This document shows, in pieces, positions 1-7,859 of a DNA stretch of 64,000 bases. The DNA is from Lacticaseibacillus porcinae (GTDB lineage: Bacteria; Bacillota; Bacilli; Lactobacillales; Lactobacillaceae). Under the pieces are notes generated by a model. It saw only the letters and a program-made list of their open reading frames with translations, was not told the DNA's origin and ran no database searches. The stretch spans positions 124,001-188,000 of the forward strand of contig NZ_RHNS01000004.1 in assembly GCF_003946305.1 (NCBI RefSeq), in the 5' to 3' direction. Every line of letters begins with the position of its first letter. Within the stretch, counting starts at the first letter, position 1. The position numbers were made by a program, and so were the translations under genes.

Positions 1-459
1 GGGACGATCCGCTATAATTTAACTTATGGTTCTGATGCGACTTATTCTGATGACCAACTATGGGATGTGTTGAAACTGGCATATGCCGATGAATTCGTCC
101 ATCAAATGCCTAAAGGATTAGATACTGAAGTTGGTGAACGTGGGATCAAAGTTTCTGGTGGTCAACGCCAACGTTTGGCGATCGCACGCGCCTTTTTACG
201 CGATCCGAAATTGTTGATGTTGGATGAAGCGACGGCTAGTTTGGACTCAGAATCAGAAATGATGGTCCAAAAAGCCCTCGCCCAACTGATGAAAGGCCGC
301 ACCACGTTGGTGATCGCGCACCGTTTATCCACGATCGTCGACGCCGATGAGATCTACTTCATTGAAAATGGTCACGTCTCCGGTCACGGACCGCATGACC
401 AATTGCTGAAATCACACGCCTTGTATCACGAATATGTCCAAAATCAATTCGCCGCATAA
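1..459 (+). CDS. ABC transporter, C-terminal part of the nucleotide-binding domain (5' partial)
   Basis: The reading frame is open from the first base, so the gene begins outside the window and only about 152 residues are seen. They hold the ABC signature VSGGQRQRLAIARA, Walker B with its glutamate (LLMLDEATASLD) and the H-switch VIAHRLST, followed by the usual C-terminal end. The order and the DTEVGERG lead-in to the signature are typical of fused membrane-ATPase exporters (MsbA/LmrA type). The substrate cannot be told because the membrane part is missing. It converges on queH and shares a hairpin terminator with it. Confidence 0.9.
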   Translation, partial: GTIRYNLTYGSDATYSDDQLWDVLKLAYADEFVHQMPKGLDTEVGERGIKVSGGQRQRLAIARAFLRDPKLLMLDEATASLDSESEMMVQKALAQLMKGRTTLVIAHRLSTIVDADEIYFIENGHVSGHGPHDQLLKSHALYHEYVQNQFAA

Positions 460-497
460 AAAATCGGACCCTGCTTTCAAAGCAGCGGTCCGATTTT
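459..497. terminator. bidirectional terminator between the ABC exporter and queH
   Basis: A long hairpin (arms AATCGGACC and GGTCCGATT with an extended CTGCTTT/AAAGCAG stem) has A-runs on one side and T-runs on the other, so it can end transcription from both convergent genes. Confidence 0.85.
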
Positions 498-500
498 CAC

Positions 501-1259
501 TTAGGCGTTCACTGGTTGTGCAATGTGGAATTGAATGTGGTCGAAGTTTTCATGTTGGTGGGCTTTGACAAACGCTGTGGCTTCACGGTTGACTTGGGCT
601 AAGTCAATACCTTGTTGCTTGGCGGCAAACAAACAGCCGCAATAACATTGGCGATAAACATTGTAGTCTTTCGACATTTGCACAGAACGCGCGTATCCAC
701 CGCGTTTTTTAAAGTCGCTAGGCAAATAGGACACATTGTAAAAATGCTGGATCTCCAGCCCTTCTTCATTGATCACTTGGGCATTTTTTTGCGGGGAAAT
801 GGTCAACGCACTGCCGAAGTAATCAAAACCGAGTTCTTGTGCTTTCTTGGCAACGCGATCTAAGCGGAATTGATAACACACGTGACAACGTGCACCACCT
901 TCTGGTTCATCTTTCAATGATTTCGTCACTGCCAGCCATTCACTAGGCTTGTAGTCTGAGGCCATAAACTGCACATGGTTGCCAGTACGTTCGTTGAAGT
1001 CAGAGATAAAGCGTTGTTGCACCAGCTTGCGGCGTTCATATTCCATCCGTGGGTGGATGTTGGGATTATCGTAATACACCGTCACATCAGCATGTTGGGT
1101 GAGATATTCCAAGGTATAAGTGGAACAAGGCGCACAACAAGAATGCAACATGATCTTGGGGCGATGGTCCCAGCCTTTGATCACCTTTTGTAAAATCAGG
1201 TCAAAATTGATTTTTTGTCCCACTTCAAATTGGGCTTTGATCTCATCATATTCCAGCAT
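501..1259 (-). CDS. queH: epoxyqueuosine reductase QueH
   Basis: Predicted to reduce epoxyqueuosine to queuosine in tRNA, the last step of queuosine modification, as the non-orthologous replacement of QueG. The 252-residue product has the family cysteine motifs: HSCCAPCS (Cys41, Cys42, Cys45), CHVCYQFR near the middle and QCYCGC further on, which would bind an iron-sulfur cluster. The open frame reaches a GTG at 1268, but that codon touches the AAGGAG sequence; the ATG at 1259 lies 8 nt after it and is the better start. It is a single gene, convergent with the ABC exporter. Confidence 0.88.
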   Translation of the reverse strand: MLEYDEIKAQFEVGQKINFDLILQKVIKGWDHRPKIMLHSCCAPCSTYTLEYLTQHADVTVYYDNPNIHPRMEYERRKLVQQRFISDFNERTGNHVQFMASDYKPSEWLAVTKSLKDEPEGGARCHVCYQFRLDRVAKKAQELGFDYFGSALTISPQKNAQVINEEGLEIQHFYNVSYLPSDFKKRGGYARSVQMSKDYNVYRQCYCGCLFAAKQQGIDLAQVNREATAFVKAHQHENFDHIQFHIAQPVNA

Positions 1260-1330
1260 CGTCACCACTCCTTAGACCATTAGTGTACCACAGCCAAGAA
1301 TAAAGAACATTCAGAACAATTCATCGTTTG

Positions 1331-1346
1331 TGTTTCATGTGAAACA
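1331..1346. other. parS-like palindrome, candidate ParB/Spo0J binding site
   Basis: A 16-bp near-palindrome, TGTTTCATGTGAAACA, differs at one position from the parS consensus TGTTTCACGTGAAACA known from Firmicutes. It lies between queH and a small ORF, a few kb from purA, dnaB and rplI, genes usually close to oriC in lactobacilli, which is where parS sites cluster. The mismatch is in the centre of the site. Function is inferred from sequence alone. Confidence 0.6.
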
Positions 1347-1366
1347 AAAAAATTGGGGGGAGCATC

Positions 1367-1456
1367 ATGGAATTGATCATCACGATTTTCAGCATCAGCT
1401 TCATGATCGTCGTGCTAGGGCTGATTGTCCCTCGCGCACCTAAACACCATCAATGA
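1367..1456 (+). CDS. small membrane peptide (29 aa), hypothetical
   Basis: An ATG preceded by a purine-rich GGGGGGAG at 5 nt opens a 29-codon frame. The peptide is one hydrophobic helix (MELIITIFSISFMIVV and on) followed by a short basic tail (PRAPKHHQ), the shape of a small inner-membrane protein or a type-I-toxin-like peptide. It begins 20 nt after the parS-like palindrome. No family is recognised; it may be untranslated. Confidence 0.4.
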   Translation: MELIITIFSISFMIVVLGLIVPRAPKHHQ

Positions 1457-1595
1457 GGATAATCAGCCAGTTTTCACAGATCATCTGAATTGTTAGAAAT
1501 AAACGTGATAAAAATTGGTATACCTCATGAAAATGGGTGAAATCACGATAATATCAGGGACTGATCCACTGTGTAAAAAGTTTTCGACCAATTGG

Positions 1596-1624
1596 TTGCA
1601 TTTATTTTAAAGTCATGATACCAT
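1596..1624 (+). promoter_or_regulatory. promoter of the large non-coding RNA
   Basis: TTGCAT and TACCAT are separated by 17 nt, a good sigma-A spacing, which puts the start of transcription near 1631. No coding region follows, only the structured segment that ends in a terminator at about 2005. Confidence 0.55.
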
Positions 1625-1630
1625 CATGGT

Positions 1631-2005
1631 GAATTCCGCGAAGATCAAAGTAGTTGAGACTCGAGCTTGGCTTGCAGTCTTTGACCTTCATTGGTATGCT
1701 CGCCTTGGCTGTTGGTGACAGCAGTCAAAGTCCTACTACCCAGAGTGCGCATGACGAAACCGCGATCCGAGCTACGGTAACACAGGGTAAGTGAGCAACA
1801 TGTGGGAGTCCGCCCACAGGCTTGGATAATATTTGGTAGCCATCCAAGTTCGCGCAGCTGGCGATTCTGCCTGACTGATCCGGCGGGGAACGAAATCCTC
1901 GATATAATACCGCATTACCCTAAGGCGTGTTTACTACGCGCTGAAGGATCAAAGTAGACAAGTTTGGAACCACGGGCCAGTTTTGAAATTGCTGGGCCGT
2001 GGTTT
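1631..2005 (+). ncRNA. putative structured non-coding RNA of about 370 nt, family not recognised
   Basis: The segment has its own promoter, no open frame of note, and a strong intrinsic terminator, so it looks like an independent RNA gene. Local hairpins are readable: CTTTGAC/GTCAAAG (about 1679 and 1725) enclosing GCTGT/ACAGC, TGTGGG/CCCACA (about 1800-1817), CTTGGAT/ATCCAAG (about 1821-1850) and GCGT/ACGC near 1930. An 11-nt direct repeat, GATCAAAGTAG, occurs near both ends (1643 and 1947). I looked for hallmarks of RNase P RNA, tmRNA, SRP RNA and T-box leaders and found none; 6S RNA also seems unlikely. It converges on purA. Confidence 0.55.
1968..2005 (+). terminator. terminator of the large non-coding RNA
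   Basis: A 12-bp stem (ACCACGGGCCAG with CTGGGCCGTGGT, one mismatch) is followed by TTTTT on the plus strand. Confidence 0.85.
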
Positions 2006-2046
2006 TTGTGCCATCAACCAATGCCGAGGTACTCAAAAAACTGTAT

Positions 2047-2094
2047 ACAAAAATCGCCTCACCCAGCCCGCTTTTTGACTGTGTGAGGCGATTC
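2047..2094 (-). terminator. purA terminator
   Basis: AATCGCCTCAC and GTGAGGCGATT form an 11-bp stem just after the purA stop; on the minus strand it is followed by a short T-run. Confidence 0.8.
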
Positions 2095-2103
2095 AATTCT
2101 AAA

Positions 2104-3393
2104 TTAGAACTTGTCCCAAATGTTAGCTAAAATGTTGGTTTGATCACGATCTGGGCCGACAGAGAAGGTCAATAAGTCCACATTGATCAGTTCAGCGATG
2201 CGCTTAACGTAATTGCGGGCTGCTTCTGGGAGATCTTCAAGGGTCTTAGCACCAGTGATGTCTTCATCCCAACCAGGCATTTCTTCATAAACTGGCTTGC
2301 ATTCTGCTAATTGCTTCAAGGAAGCTGGGTAGTGATAAATGGTTTCGCCATTGCGTTCGTAGGCGGTGCAGATCTTAACAGTCTTCAAGCCCGTCAACAC
2401 ATCAATGGAGTTTAAGCATAAGTCAGTGACGCCGGCGACGCGACGAGAATGACGCACGACCACCGCGTCAAACCAGCCGACGCGACGAGGACGGCCAGTG
2501 ACAGTGCCATATTCATGGCCAGCTTCACGAATGAAATTGCCATCTTCATCATCAAGTTCAGTTGGGAATGGGCCATCACCAACACGAGAGGTGTAAGCTT
2601 TAGCGACCCCAACAACGCGATCGATTTTAGAAGCGCCGACCCCAGCACCGATGGTCACGCCACCAGCAGGGTTTGAACTGGTGACAAATGGGTAAGTCCC
2701 TTGGTCGATATCCAACATCACGCCTTGTGCGCCTTCAAACAACACGTTGTCGCCTGCATCAATGGCATCATTTAATACCACAGAAGTATCGGTAACATAT
2801 TGTTTGATTTGTTGGCCATAGCCGTAATATTCTTCAAAAATATCGTCGAACTTCATTGGCTCTGCACCATAAAGCTTGGTGAATTCTTTGTTCTTTTCAT
2901 CCAAGTTGGCTTGCAAGCGTTCGGCAAAAATTTCTTTGTCTAATAAATCAGCGATCCGGATCCCCACACGGCTGGCTTTGTCCATGTAAGCTGGACCGAT
3001 CCCGCGGTTGGTGGTACCGATTTTGTTGTCGCCTTTAGCGGCTTCTTGTAATTTGTCTAAGGCAATGTGGTAAGGCAAGATCACATGTGCGCGATCAGAG
3101 ATCCGCAAGTTTTTGCCGTTAACGCCTTTTTCTTTAAGGTAAGCCAATTCTTCGACTAAACTCTTAGGATTGACCACCACGCCGTTGCCGATGACGGACA
3201 ACTGATGTGGATACAAAATGCCGCTTGGGATCAGGCGTAACTTGTACACTTGGCCTTCAGAGTGAATGGTATGCCCCGCATTGTCACCACCTTGATAACG
3301 ACTGATGATCTTGGCGCCTTGGCTGAGAAAATCAGTGATCTTCCCTTTACCTTCATCGCCCCATTGTGTGCCTACAACAACTACTGTTCCCAT
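2104..3393 (-). CDS. purA: adenylosuccinate synthetase
   Basis: Joins IMP and aspartate with GTP to give adenylosuccinate, the first step from IMP to AMP, in the cytosol. The 429-residue length is normal. The N-terminus [11 protein letters not shown] is the family GTP-binding loop with the catalytic Asp, followed by GGDNAGHT with the catalytic His; [12 protein letters not shown] and the GVTIGAGVG region are also present. The ATG follows AAAGGAGCG. It is transcribed toward the structured RNA and ends at its own terminator. PurR-type CCGAAC motifs lie upstream at 3465-3532. Confidence 0.97.
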   Translation of the reverse strand: MGTVVVVGTQWGDEGKGKITDFLSQGAKIISRYQGGDNAGHTIHSEGQVYKLRLIPSGILYPHQLSVIGNGVVVNPKSLVEELAYLKEKGVNGKNLRISDRAHVILPYHIALDKLQEAAKGDNKIGTTNRGIGPAYMDKASRVGIRIADLLDKEIFAERLQANLDEKNKEFTKLYGAEPMKFDDIFEEYYGYGQQIKQYVTDTSVVLNDAIDAGDNVLFEGAQGVMLDIDQGTYPFVTSSNPAGGVTIGAGVGASKIDRVVGVAKAYTSRVGDGPFPTELDDEDGNFIREAGHEYGTVTGRPRRVGWFDAVVVRHSRRVAGVTDLCLNSIDVLTGLKTVKICTAYERNGETIYHYPASLKQLAECKPVYEEMPGWDEDITGAKTLEDLPEAARNYVKRIAELINVDLLTFSVGPDRDQTNILANIWDKF

Positions 3394-3464
3394 GTGTGTT
3401 CGCTCCTTTGAGTATGACTAACTGCCATTGGCTATTCTACCAAGTCTGAGCAACGGATACAAGC

Positions 3465-3532
3465 AAAACCCGAATATTATATTGACGATTTTTTAATTAT
3501 AAACAAAAACCCGAACAAAAATTGTTCGAGTT
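3465..3532. promoter_or_regulatory. candidate PurBox cluster upstream of purA, with the terminator of the 385-aa gene
   Basis: AAAACCCGAATATT (3465-3478) and AAAACCCGAACAAAA (3506-3520) resemble the PurR box AWWWCCGAACWWT, and GTTCGAGTT (3524-3532) is a third copy in the opposite direction. CGAAC/GTTCG (3512-3528) also forms a short hairpin with a T-run on the minus strand and could end transcription of the gene at 3557. PurR control of purA is known in Firmicutes; here it is inferred from the motif. Confidence 0.4.
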
Positions 3533-3556
3533 GTTGTTATTCTTGAAATTGCCGAA

Positions 3557-4714
3557 TCACTCGCGATGATCTAACGCTTCTTGCAAGTAAGCATAAATAT
3601 GGCCAAAGGCTAGCTCCAACACGTCATCAAAACGCACTGGGACTTGCTCCCCTGCTTCTTCATTCACCAAGTTCATCACAAATCCAGTGGCAGTTAATTG
3701 TGTGGGATAGCCGAGCAAATGTTCATCAGTATCCGCCACGCGAATGCGGATCACACGAGAAAAGGCTGCGGCAGAAGCAATTAAACCTTGGATCAAATCA
3801 TCTGAGGAATCAAATTCACGATCCGCGTTTAATACTGGCTGTTGGGTGAATGCATGGTCGATATCCCATTGTTCATAGAATTTGACGGTTTGCAGGTAGT
3901 CACTAGCGGTGGTGATACTTTGAATTTCAGGTAAGCGGATCGCCACATACCCGCCGAATTGTGCGGCCATATCTTTTAAACTCAACACCACGGTATCAGC
4001 GTTTAGTGCTTTAACGATCCCGACGAAGAACTGGTCTTCTTGACCTTTAGGCATCACGGCTAGCATTTGACCAGTCGCCATCGCTTCAGTGAAGATCTCA
4101 CCAAGTTGACCATCGTTAGGGATCAACGCCGACTTCACGTGCTTTAATGTGTTACGTTTGCTGACCAGCGCCGTTTCTTGACGTAAATCGAGACCTTGAA
4201 ACTCAACCACTAAAACATCAGAGTAGTCGACTGCCATTTCCCGCTTATCGGTAAAGTTGAACTTATTAAAAACGTTGAATTGGAAATGGTCGTCTGAGAC
4301 ACTCACCACTTGACCTTCCAAGTAGGCATCGTCATCAGCTAAAATCACCATCACCACTTGTTGACTAGCTTGCACTTGCGTCACCAATTGCACCAACAAG
4401 TCGTTAGTGGTATCAAACTTCAACGGTTTTTCTTGCCCGGCTAACGACAGGAAATGTTCTGATTCTGCGACGCTGATACGAAATTGCATGTCATCGAGGT
4501 CAACGCCGGCAAATTCAACTTGCGCGATCGCCGCAAAATTTAACCACACGGAACCATCGGCGATCCCGGCATCGTTATATGTGGCTAAAATCACCGCATT
4601 ATTGCCTAATGCGCGAACATAACCGGTATAAAAGTCATCGGTATCCCGCTGATAAACATTGATCATCAGCCCTTCGTTCAACGCGGTCATTAAACTCATT
4701 AATATGGCATCCAA
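3557..4714 (-). CDS. hypothetical protein with four repeated beta-rich modules
   Basis: A soluble 385-residue protein without signal peptide or membrane helix. It reads as four similar modules of about 90 residues, each beginning with a short helix (LMTALNEGL; LVQLVTQVQ; IFTEAMATG; LIQGLIASA), then a beta pattern of the type GYVRALGNNAVILAT / GQVVSVSDDHFQFNV / GIVKALNADTVVLSL, ending in acidic VEFxGLDL-like segments. This suggests repeated small barrels (SH3/Sm-like), but no family is assigned. The frame extends to a TTG at 4753, but bases beyond 4750 belong to the integrated element; the TTG at 4714, 10 nt after AAAGGTGG, is the likely native start. It was originally directly downstream of dnaB. 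Confidence 0.7.
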   Translation of the reverse strand: MDAILMSLMTALNEGLMINVYQRDTDDFYTGYVRALGNNAVILATYNDAGIADGSVWLNFAAIAQVEFAGVDLDDMQFRISVAESEHFLSLAGQEKPLKFDTTNDLLVQLVTQVQASQQVVMVILADDDAYLEGQVVSVSDDHFQFNVFNKFNFTDKREMAVDYSDVLVVEFQGLDLRQETALVSKRNTLKHVKSALIPNDGQLGEIFTEAMATGQMLAVMPKGQEDQFFVGIVKALNADTVVLSLKDMAAQFGGYVAIRLPEIQSITTASDYLQTVKFYEQWDIDHAFTQQPVLNADREFDSSDDLIQGLIASAAAFSRVIRIRVADTDEHLLGYPTQLTATGFVMNLVNEEAGEQVPVRFDDVLELAFGHIYAYLQEALDHRE

Positions 4715-4735
4715 ATGTGGCTCGCCACCTTTCAA

Positions 4736-4750
4736 AATATTTCCCGGGAA
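4736..4750. repeat. left attachment-site core of the integrated element
   Basis: AATATTTCCCGGGAA, identical to 16563-16577. Bases to the left are the ribosome binding site and start of the host gene at 3557-4714; bases to the right belong to the element. The core overlaps the palindrome TTCCCGGGAA. Confidence 0.8.
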
Positions 4751-4836
4751 CAATCGCGCATTTCGCGCCCGTCCCGTGGTATCAACGTTTCTAGCACCAT
4801 CGATTTTACGGTGGCACAGTTTTGACCCTTTTCAAA

Positions 4837-5970
4837 TTATTTTGGCTCATCGAGCACCTCTTTGGAGAATATCCCGTTGAGCTTTTTTGCGACTTCAAAG
4901 TTACTGTTTGGGTAGAGATGACCGTAAGTACCGAGTGTCGTTTCGATATCCTCATGCCCCAGACGCTCTTTAATCTGGAGTGGATTTTCACCAAGGCTGA
5001 TCAACAGCGACACATGCGAGTGGCGGAGGCCGTGCACGGTAATCCGCTGAACCTTGGCCGCATCGCTGTAAGTGTCCACAATGGCGATAAATTGCTGGTC
5101 AGAGCACGGAATTCCATTAAGTGAGAATACCCACTCGGAATTCACCATTACCGCTTGTGCGTCCTGCCACGCGCCTAAGCCCGTAACGGTATCGTCATCA
5201 AGCGCCACGGTGCGGCGGCTAGCGGCAGTCTTTGGCGCGGGCGTTTCAAACCAGTTGCGGTTGTGATAGTCCATCGTCTTATTGACGTTCACGGTCTTAG
5301 CTTCGAGATCAACGTCTGTCCACTTTAATGCCCGTGCTTCACCGCTTCGCAAGCCAGACATAAACATGAACCACAACATCGTGTGATCAAAGCGTCCTGT
5401 ATACGTATCGGTATTCGTTTTGGCGAGTACCTTTTGGAAGTCAGCTTGCGTCCAGAACTTGATTTTTGCTTTCTTCTTTTTGATGAGGCCAACGACCCGC
5501 ACGGGATTTTCAGTGATGATACCAAGCGCCTTAGCACGTTCAAGCACTTGGCCTAACATAATGTTGATGGTACGCGCATAGGATTGCTTACAGTCTTTGA
5601 GTACGCTGACTTGCCAATGTTGCACATCAATCGGCCGAATTTGGTCAATGATAATGTCGTTGAACCTAGTCAGATAATCGGTGTTCATCAAAACTAACCG
5701 TTGGCGGTAGGTGCGTGGTTTCACTTGGGTTTTGTACCAAGGTTTGAACACGTCCTCCATAAACTCGCCAAACTTCGTCTTCTTGATGTCCTCATCATCG
5801 TCGACCCCAGCTGCCAACATTGCAACTCTTGCTTTTTTCGCCTCCGTTTTCGTTTTGAAGCCGCTGGCGCGTTTTTGAATTCGCTTGCCAGTCCGTTTGT
5901 CAGTTCCTAAGCTCACGCGGAAGCTAAAAGTGCCGTCCGCTTGTTTTGTAATATGGTCTTTCGTAGTCAA
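4837..5970 (-). CDS. int: tyrosine recombinase (phage/ICE-type integrase)
   Basis: Catalyses site-specific insertion and excision of the element. The 377 residues comprise an N-terminal AP2-like arm-binding region (FSFRVSLGTDKRTGKRIQKR), a SAM-like core-binding domain (about 65-165) and a catalytic domain. The catalytic residues are visible: Arg in MSGLRSGEARAL, His-x-x-Arg in TVHGLRHSHVS, His in RLGHEDIETT and the nucleophile Tyr in GTYGHLYP. It starts at TTG, 7 nt after AAGGAGG, and overlaps the upstream small gene by 4 nt, so the two are probably translated together. Its stop is about 90 bp from the left att core. Confidence 0.95.
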   Translation of the reverse strand: MTTKDHITKQADGTFSFRVSLGTDKRTGKRIQKRASGFKTKTEAKKARVAMLAAGVDDDEDIKKTKFGEFMEDVFKPWYKTQVKPRTYRQRLVLMNTDYLTRFNDIIIDQIRPIDVQHWQVSVLKDCKQSYARTINIMLGQVLERAKALGIITENPVRVVGLIKKKKAKIKFWTQADFQKVLAKTNTDTYTGRFDHTMLWFMFMSGLRSGEARALKWTDVDLEAKTVNVNKTMDYHNRNWFETPAPKTAASRRTVALDDDTVTGLGAWQDAQAVMVNSEWVFSLNGIPCSDQQFIAIVDTYSDAAKVQRITVHGLRHSHVSLLISLGENPLQIKERLGHEDIETTLGTYGHLYPNSNFEVAKKLNGIFSKEVLDEPK

Positions 5971-6209
5971 GATAGTTCCTCCTTAACTGCGGAAAGGCCA
6001 CTTGGTGCACCCTCAAGTTGGCTTAGTTTCAAGCCTAATACTGCGTCTACTGCTTCCACTGGAACACGGTCTACGCCTTTCTTACCGTACCATCCAAGGC
6101 CACGTTTGAGCAACAACTCTTTTGCCATTTTGATGATACGGCTTGCTTGCGCTGGACTGTATCCCAGCTTGATTAAATCAGCCCGTGTCAGGGTCAGGTA
6201 TGCTGGCAT
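5967..6209 (-). CDS. small DUF3173-like protein, probable excisionase-type partner of the integrase
   Basis: An 80-residue basic protein (MPAYLTLTRADLIKLGYSPA at the N-terminus) with a predicted helical DNA-binding core followed by RGLGWYGKKGVDRVP, the pattern of DUF3173 proteins found next to integrases in Gram-positive elements. The ATG at 6209 lies 6 nt after AAAGGAG, better than the upstream in-frame ATG at 6227, which precedes the Shine-Dalgarno sequence. It overlaps int by 4 nt. The role as directionality factor is inferred from position. Confidence 0.75.
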   Translation of the reverse strand: MPAYLTLTRADLIKLGYSPAQASRIIKMAKELLLKRGLGWYGKKGVDRVPVEAVDAVLGLKLSQLEGAPSGLSAVKEELS

Positions 6210-6308
6210 AATATTCTCCTTTTTCAAATTGGAGATCGCCGCATTTTACTGACCATGATATACTTAGCTTGTCTAGGGCAAAGTTTCGGGTCAGCGCGGC
6301 AATCGCGT

Positions 6309-7595
6309 TCATTCGTTGCTTTGTTTTTCTTTTGCTTCAAAATCGTCTAGGTAGGCGCCACAGTTGCCATTTTGATAATGCTGAATCAAATCGATTTGCC
6401 GTGGACTTAGTTTGCCAGCGTCAATAATTTCATCAAGCGTGTGCGTTCCTAACATCTCGTCTAAAATCACAATCAGTTTCAGCGAGGAACTCACTTGCTT
6501 CTTGAGCCAGCCAACAGTTGTCGTAAAGTCGAAGGGTTGCGGGTCAACGGTTAGGGATAACTTGTCCCGATTAGCACCAATAAAGGTTGCCCATCGTGGG
6601 TCAATCGGCCAGCTTTGCTTACTCTTACTTTTGGTAGGGGTGAGAAAGCAAATATAATGGTTGATGATGCCGAAGATAACCTTTTCAGGGTCGCGAGTTG
6701 ACAGTAACGCCTCAATACCTGAATCAGCCCGTTCATCAGTTAGCCGCACTTCAAAACGATTCTTAATTGGTTGTTCTTCAATCGGTAACTTGTCTTCTAG
6801 TAACACGTTTTGCTTTTGCCACTGCTCAAAGTCCTTTTCGTAAATCACCATGTGGACACCACTTTGGCGTGAGCCTAACTCTAAGGTGTTTCCCTCCTTG
6901 TGGTCACGATCCGAGCGATGAATTTTGCCACCTTTGAAACGCGAGCGGTATTCGTCGTTTCGATACTTCTCAATCAATTCTGGAATGTCGAGGACGCCAT
7001 GACGGTCATTGATCGCGAGGTCAATTCGCTTGAAGTGACCATGTAGTTCTTTGCAGGCCACGAAGACGTCATACCACGAGCGTTTTTGCCCGCTAAGGTA
7101 GTTTTCCAGATAGCGACAGCCTTTGCCGCTCAACTCAATCATCGTGCCCTTGTCTCGTTTTAGCCACGCTTCTTCTGATTCACCGTGACGGCGTTCTGGC
7201 TGTTGTGAGAGCATCACCGTTAGCTCACCACAGATCAGCTTATGCGTGTAGCCGTAAAACGCCCAGTCCTCATGATAGAAGTGCTCTGGCCTAATCTGAA
7301 ATATCTTTTGAATGATGTTTTCGGCATCGTGTGACTTAAAGGTGACGCGGAAGTAGTCGATACAGCAATCTAGGTTGTTCCGTTTGGTCAGTACGCGCAT
7401 TGCGGTCGTTAATTTGGCCTTAGCTTGCGCTGTGAGCTGTTTTCGGCCTCTGATTAAGGCGTTGATGTACTCGCGACGATATCCCGTTGTATCGGCTAAT
7501 TGTTGCTGTGTGATGCCATAGGCATCTTTGAATTCTTCCAGCTCGTCTAACCACGAGAAGCTTTGTGGATTAACAAGCGTTAAATCCTTTTGCAT
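6309..7595 (-). CDS. MobT/Rep_trans-type relaxase or replication initiator
   Basis: A 428-residue protein with an N-terminal helix-turn-helix (YGITQQQLADTTGYRREYIN, about 26-45) and a Rep_trans catalytic region. The segments HFKRIDLAIND and VHMVIYEKDFEQ (likely nucleophile Tyr) match the conserved blocks of rolling-circle initiators and of the relaxases of ICEBs1/Tn916-type elements. It would nick the origin for rolling-circle replication or transfer. The ATG at 7595 is 8 nt after GAAAGGA; the open frame extends 20 codons further. It stands upstream of xis-int on the same strand, and a candidate oriT lies about 115 bp upstream. Confidence 0.85.
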   Translation of the reverse strand: MQKDLTLVNPQSFSWLDELEEFKDAYGITQQQLADTTGYRREYINALIRGRKQLTAQAKAKLTTAMRVLTKRNNLDCCIDYFRVTFKSHDAENIIQKIFQIRPEHFYHEDWAFYGYTHKLICGELTVMLSQQPERRHGESEEAWLKRDKGTMIELSGKGCRYLENYLSGQKRSWYDVFVACKELHGHFKRIDLAINDRHGVLDIPELIEKYRNDEYRSRFKGGKIHRSDRDHKEGNTLELGSRQSGVHMVIYEKDFEQWQKQNVLLEDKLPIEEQPIKNRFEVRLTDERADSGIEALLSTRDPEKVIFGIINHYICFLTPTKSKSKQSWPIDPRWATFIGANRDKLSLTVDPQPFDFTTTVGWLKKQVSSSLKLIVILDEMLGTHTLDEIIDAGKLSPRQIDLIQHYQNGNCGAYLDDFEAKEKQSNE

Positions 7596-7711
7596 TTTGT
7601 CATTCCTTTCGATGTGAACTAATCGGGCGCTAATTTTGCGTAATATTTCTAGCAAAACGCCGGTCTTGCGCGGTTTATTTCTGCCTAGCAGGTTTATTCT
7701 GTCATACTATC

Positions 7712-7735
7712 GCCCCCCTATTAGACACTGGGGGC
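7712..7735. other. candidate oriT / double-strand origin hairpin
   Basis: GCCCCC and GGGGGC arms enclose the loop CTATTAGACACT upstream of the relaxase gene. Origins of MobT-type elements commonly have a C-run/G-run hairpin with a TA-containing nick loop, so this is the best candidate nick region. A very GC-rich tract (7740-7812) with CGCC/GGCG inverted repeats follows. Confidence 0.45.
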
Positions 7736-7859
7736 TGATGACGGCCGGCTAACGCCGACCGCCGCCGCTCGCGCTAGCGGCTTTCGCGCTGCACGCCGCG
7801 CACGGCGGCAAGGCTACCTCCTTTCAAAAAGATTTGAGAACTTTTGCTCTCACCATATA

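Noticed and set aside
1631-2005. RNase P RNA, tmRNA or T-box identity for the structured RNA
   Set aside because: The GAGGAAAGTCC and ACAGAA blocks of RNase P, the tRNA-like ends of tmRNA and the TGGnACCGCG T-box motif are all missing.
4715-4753. Upstream start (TTG at 4753) for the 385-aa gene
   Set aside because: It lies beyond the att core in element DNA and precedes the ribosome binding site; the native start must be at or after 4714.
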